Assembly: GCF_902148855.1 (NCBI RefSeq)
Contig: NC_043962.1
Location: 18,596,611-18,660,610 of the forward strand
Length of the DNA: 64,000 nt
Direction: 5' to 3'
Origin: Sphaeramia orbicularis
Lineage: Eukaryota > Chordata > Actinopteri > Kurtiformes > Apogonidae
Shown here: piece after piece, positions 59,201-64,000 of the stretch
Numbering within the stretch: position 1 is the first letter of the stretch
Layout of the letters: the number at the start of each line of letters is the position of its first letter
The notes under the pieces: generated by a model
What the model saw: only the letters and a program-made list of their open reading frames with translations
Told to the model about the DNA's origin: nothing
Database searches by the model: none
Program-made: the position numbers and the translations under genes

Positions 59201-62200
59201 TCCACTACATTAAATTATGCCTAAGTGAACATAAAGTAGTTAATATCTCTCAGCACCAAGCTTTATATTGTGCTGAATATAACTCACATTATTTACCCCG
59301 AGTATTACAATGTACACTTCAAGTCATCAAGAATCTCAAATCATTCACAGCAGTATTAGTATCTGTATATCACAGTCAGGCTGTTTATTACATTATATCT
59401 ACATTATGATGATGCACAAGTTTAATTACAGGTAGATGGATGTGTCATTCATCTTTCCTGTTACTGACGTCTTGATTAAAATGTTTAAAGGATTATCCAT
59501 GGAGCTCCTATTTGTGTCCTTGTATTTGTCTTTTCAAGTTTCATCCACTTGCCTGATTTATTCCCCTTGTCTATAAATAAGTAGACAGGGTCCATGTGAT
59601 GGATTAGTCTGTTGACATTGTACCAACTGCAGGTAAACAATTACTATTCATGCTTCATCGTCTCAGAATCTATACCAGGATACTGCCACTTAGGAAGGGA
59701 CAAAAGGTTATATAGCAAGCCATTGTTTCACATGTGGTCAAATGTCATTCATTTCATAATCCACTATAATAACAGATATCTGGATGCTTCAGGACATGCA
59801 TAAAAATGAAGTCAGTCATGTGAAAATTTGACAATCTCTCTTTCTTTGTTTGTTTTGAATGAGATCAGTGGTGTAATTAAAGCCTGTTGTCATATCATTG
59901 TGGTATGGTCAGTGTCTTTGTCTATAAGTGTCTCTTTACATTATGAAACACATGCTGGTCTACGATCACATCCAGTCTCTCTTCATACGTCATTCATTGT
60001 TTATTCAGAATCCAGTGTTGCTCCAACTCTCAGCCCCTGTGGGCTGGATCAGTCTGCGGTCATTATGCTGATATGAGCAGTGAGTCACTGGGAAAAGAAA
60101 GAGGGGGTTAAATTTGTGTTTATGCATGTGCATGTATTTGTGTCTGCATGTGCACACGCATGCGTACATGTGATTATATGTAGTAGGCCTACATCTGTCA
60201 GAGTGTGATTACAGCGCCAGGAGTTTATGAAACGGCGGCCTCTGTATCAACAATTATTCTTGTCCCTTAGGCCACAGAGTGAAAGGCCTTTTTCAGACTA
60301 GACTGTGGAAAAGAGGATTAGGGAGAATGCTATGAAGATGTGTGGCAAAGAAAAACACATTGTACAATACCAGCATTCAAATGCTATTCACACAGTCTTT
60401 TCTTCAAGAGATGGTTTGTTTGCTCCGTCAGATTCAAACAGTTAGTTATTGTTTTCAGTTATTGTTTTCTTTTGTTAGAACTTCAAAAATCACAGGGAAA
60501 TATTATGAGTGTCCAGGAAAAGCAGATGAGAGGGAAGGACAATACCCAGATCCATCACAGATCACTACTATATGTGGTTACATCCTGATTCTTCTGAACA
60601 AAAAGTCTGCTAAGCAAATTAGGAAGAAGAAGAAGAATCTTTATTTTGTCAGAATATATTGTACATGCAGACATGCAACACACACCAAAACTGACCCTCT
60701 GCTTTAAACCCATCACTAGCTGAACATACAGGAACACATTCTGGATAAGGAGCAGAAGGCTGCCATGTCAGGCACCTGGGGATAAATATACACAAGTCAT
60801 ATTCATGAAATCTGTAATTATCCTTTGTTATGACAGAAGTACACAAAGTACACATGCCCCTCAGGAGATTAGTCTGCTAAATCAGACTCCAGTACTTTAT
60901 CTCAAACAGTGATCTCAATGATGATAACCACACACATTGAATTATAAAAAATAAAACAGCCTAAAATAGTGAGAGTAATAACAGCCCAAAATGGAGGCTC
61001 TGAGGTACTTAAGGCAAGTGTTTACGTGGAGACGCATTAAAAGACAGTGACAGCAGCAGCCTGCTGTTTGTACTCAACAGTGATGGCGGGACAAAGCTGC
61101 GGCTCGTGGTTCATCGGCTGAGACATTACTGGGCCATTTCTGTCTGAGGTGGCATGATGCCTTGTCACCTGACACTGCGCTGCTTTGACAAGCCGTAGCA
61201 CCTTACTGAAGTGTTCTGAAGACCCCGTGTACACACACCATCAGTTTCTTTTACCCATGTTTTCTCGATGACTAGCCTCATGTACAGTGTGTCTCTGCGT
61301 GTGATTGTATTGGGGTTTGTCGCAGGCATGTGTATCACAGAAAATTAGACTTTCTTCAGTTTAGATGTGTGAAAAGGATAATAAATAAATAAATAAATAT
61401 TGCTTGGAATATTTTTTTTGCTTCCCCATATTATTATTTACTGGTGTCTAAAATTAGGATAAAATATTTAATATATGTGTAAAATGAGTTGCACAGTATA
61501 GGGCATTTAATAAATGATGTGTTTATTCATCATACCTATTTTCAGTTTTTAAGCCTCATAAAACCTGAAAAAACTAAAATAATACAAAATTATGTACAAC
61601 CTGAATGTAGTCAATTCCTTAAACTATGTATGAAAACATAAAACTAAACTGAAAGGCTGAATAAGAATAAAAAATTAATGAAAATTTAAAAGAATGATCA
61701 TTCTGGACAGTTGTCAGATGCCAGAAAACACTGTAATAAACCACCAGCTGGAAAAATAATCTTATCAAAATAAGAAACAGTTCCAGGATATGCAAGAAAA
61801 CCTGACACAAGTATGTTTTTAGCTAGCTAATAAGTCACATTTATTAGGAGAAGCTATGGATGCATAGGTACCGCACTAAAATCTGTATGTGAAATATGAA
61901 GCTTTACTTGGTATATGGTTTATTTTGCTCTCCGGATTTGTAAGAAACAATGTACTCTCTCACATGATGACACTCTAGAGCCTGAACCCTGTCTGCTATT
62001 TATTGTTCAAAAGCTCCCTGTTCTTCATTGTGGGTTTACAACCTGTTTGCTTGTACATTAACCATCAGGATAACATAAAAGGTCAGGAACAGGTTCGGGA
62101 GACAGCTGCTGGTGTTGTAAATATTGATCCAACTGTAGTGGACCGTGGGGAAAACATCCAAATTGCTAAAATGAGCTGTAAGTGGTGAGTTTTCTTTTAA

Positions 62201-64000
62201 AATTTAACCTGCTGCTGCTCAAAACACATAGAGTTTGGTGCTTCCAGGTATTGTACATCTGTTTCCTCTCTTCACGAAAGATTAATTACACTATATCTAT
62301 TGTTACATTTTATGACCCCACAAATTCAGCACTTTTTTTTTTTTTTTTTGTCCGCCACGACCACTGTGTGTGTGTGGTGTGTGTGTGTATGTATCGACAC
62401 ATGTCTATAAACACAATACATTGTCCGGTAAATCCAAGCAGGAATCAGTTTCATGCCCCTCCTCTTCCTCCTCCTCAAACCCTGAGGAATGGAAGACATT
62501 TCTTGCGAGAACAAACCTTTAATTGTCCCCTCTGTCGACATGTAAGGGAAGTGATGCGTTATATTATATCATCACTCTCCCTGACGTCCCCTGAATGACC
62601 CCAGAATCAACGATTCAGCTAAATGGACCTATTGTTGCTCACATTTTAATCTTAACCTTTCAGTCATCTGATGAAAGATCTATGTGACTTTAAAAAGGGG
62701 ACACTATGAATCTTTAGATCTGCTTGTTTAAATCACTTCCTGCGTCCATTTAACTGACCGGGATCGACACAGGCCCCAGTAGGCGTCTGCTCCTAAGGGC
62801 CATGGTCGATTGAGAACATCCACCATACAAGTCAAGCCTTAAACTGTTACTACTTCATCTCTTTGTTCTTCCCCTCTTTGCGGCAGCACCAGAGGGGAGA
62901 GGAAGAGGGACTGCAGCTGAGTGACAATAGTGACTGAATTACCCTTCACCCCACGAGGGTGCAAGTTTGGGTCAGTTACTATCGACAAGCCTCTGCCAAG
63001 TAGCTGGAGGGAAGAAGAGAGGTATTTTTGTCTTTTCTTGTGGTGTTATCATAGGGGGAGATGTTGCTGCGGTCAGAAAGAGCACACAAAACTCCAAACC
63101 ACAGAAAGTAAAGTGAGGATACAAATTTCCCCAAACATAATGTCTGTATTAGCCTATTCTCTAGCGGTGGTGGTGGTGGTAGAGGCACACATTCTTTCCA
63201 CTGATTGACAACTAAATCAGCTGTGGAATTACAATGCTATTTCTCCCTTTGTACATGTTGCCTTACACAAGCTGGGCCTGTATCGGATAACTAATTAAGC
63301 AAAGAAAGTAAAGTGTGAAATCCTGTATCGCTGAAAGGTTTGAGAGGGAAAACGGCAATGCATTCTCAGACAAGAGACTGTTTGGTGGAACTTATTGATT
63401 CCCAGGCAGAGGCAGAGATCAATGAAAAGAAACAGACTGAGACAAAGAGTGGCATTTAAGGGTGGAAAAAGCTGACATTTTCTCCATCACTGTCACAGCC
63501 GCGGCCATAAAGCAGCAGCAAATATTAAAACATTTCTCATCTGCGCGGGAGTATTGGCAGCAGAAATTGTTTTCTCCGCGGTGTGATACTCAGGCTGAAC
63601 TCCCAGTAGGATCCCTGGGGACTGCAGATTGGTGCCTGTGACATATCGGCACCAGCATTTACACACACCTGCCACTCATTCCCAAACAGCCCAGGAGCAG
63701 GGCTGTAGAGGGCAGATAGCAGCCAAGGAGGCTGTCGGTTGGACTGCTGTCAAGGTGGGTAGGTGTGGTGGAATTCATCACTGATAACACGCTTATATTT
63801 GCAGGGTGCATAGAGTACTTCTATTAGTCAGCAGTGCCCTCAACGCTATAAGCTGGTTATGCATATGTAATGAGCATGTGTGTATATGTGTGAACGACAG
63901 TTCTTATCTGTGTCGATGTGCACTTGTGTTCACACAGCACTGGCATGTGTGCATAAAGTAATGTATGTTTATGCGTGTGCTCTAACCACATTGTGTGTAA
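53215..64000. other. gene-free region downstream of znf536
   Basis: No exon-like coding pattern in nearly 11 kb. Open frames such as 53956-54498 are pyrimidine-rich artefacts. Complex, homeodomain-site-rich blocks recur (54690-54800, 55460-55620, 57840-57975, 61030-61230, 63270-63760). The only interspersed repeat recognised is a SINE-like fragment at 60636-60790. Alternating purine-pyrimidine tracts occur at 58020-58140, 60118-60180 and 63860-63980. Confidence 0.5.
60636..60790 (-). repeat. SINE-like fragment, second copy
   Basis: Matches the body of 18711-18860, with shared strings such as CTCTGCTTTAAACCCAT (copy 1: TTCTGCTTTTAACCCAT), AACATACAGGAACACA and ATGTCAGGCACCTGGGG. The tRNA-like head present in copy 1 is missing. 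Confidence 0.65.

Overview
The window looks like nuclear DNA from a ray-finned fish, most likely a percomorph teleost. It carries split genes with compact introns, canonical GT/AG splice sites, AATAAA polyadenylation signals, abundant microsatellites, and many non-autonomous DNA transposons (Tc1/mariner, piggyBac-like, hAT, tRNA-derived SINE-like). I identified the genes by recognising their protein families from memory; no database was consulted.

Five protein-coding genes are supported. From left to right they are rxylt1 (minus strand, 6 coding exons, 1603-4606), uqcrfs1 (plus, 2 exons, 5036-6137), c19orf12-like (minus, 2 coding exons plus a probable non-coding first exon, 7924-about 10.7 kb), uri1 (plus, 11 exons, 16701-26275) and znf536 (plus, non-coding first exon near 30.6 kb, three coding exons, 38835-53010). 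All exon junctions keep frame and rebuild proteins of 441, 239, 141, 491 and 921 residues. uqcrfs1, c19orf12, uri1 and znf536 form the neighbourhood known from human 19q12, but vstm2b, pop4, plekhf1 and ccne1, which lie among them in human, are absent here. rxylt1 is on another chromosome in human; here it is head-to-head with uqcrfs1 across about 430 bp.

The genes do not form one pathway. rxylt1 acts in the Golgi on the alpha-dystroglycan glycan, uqcrfs1 is the Rieske subunit of respiratory complex III, c19orf12 is a mitochondria/ER membrane protein, uri1 is a prefoldin-like co-chaperone linked to RNA polymerase assembly, and znf536 is a neural zinc-finger repressor.

The window has two contrasting halves. 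From about 8 to 30 kb, introns and spacers are full of transposon relics. The clearest case is a piggyBac-like MITE at 14775-15348 sitting at a TTAA inside one arm of an older palindrome; removing it restores the palindrome. From about 30.7 kb to the end (znf536 introns and downstream) almost no transposon is recognisable, and long stretches of homeodomain- and E-box-like sequence resemble vertebrate regulatory DNA. Two similar blocks of about 85 bp, 0.7 kb apart in znf536 intron 1, may be a duplicated enhancer. The znf536 protein is unusual: six N-terminal zinc fingers and the C-terminal finger are intact, but two middle fingers are missing and a third has lost a zinc-binding cysteine.
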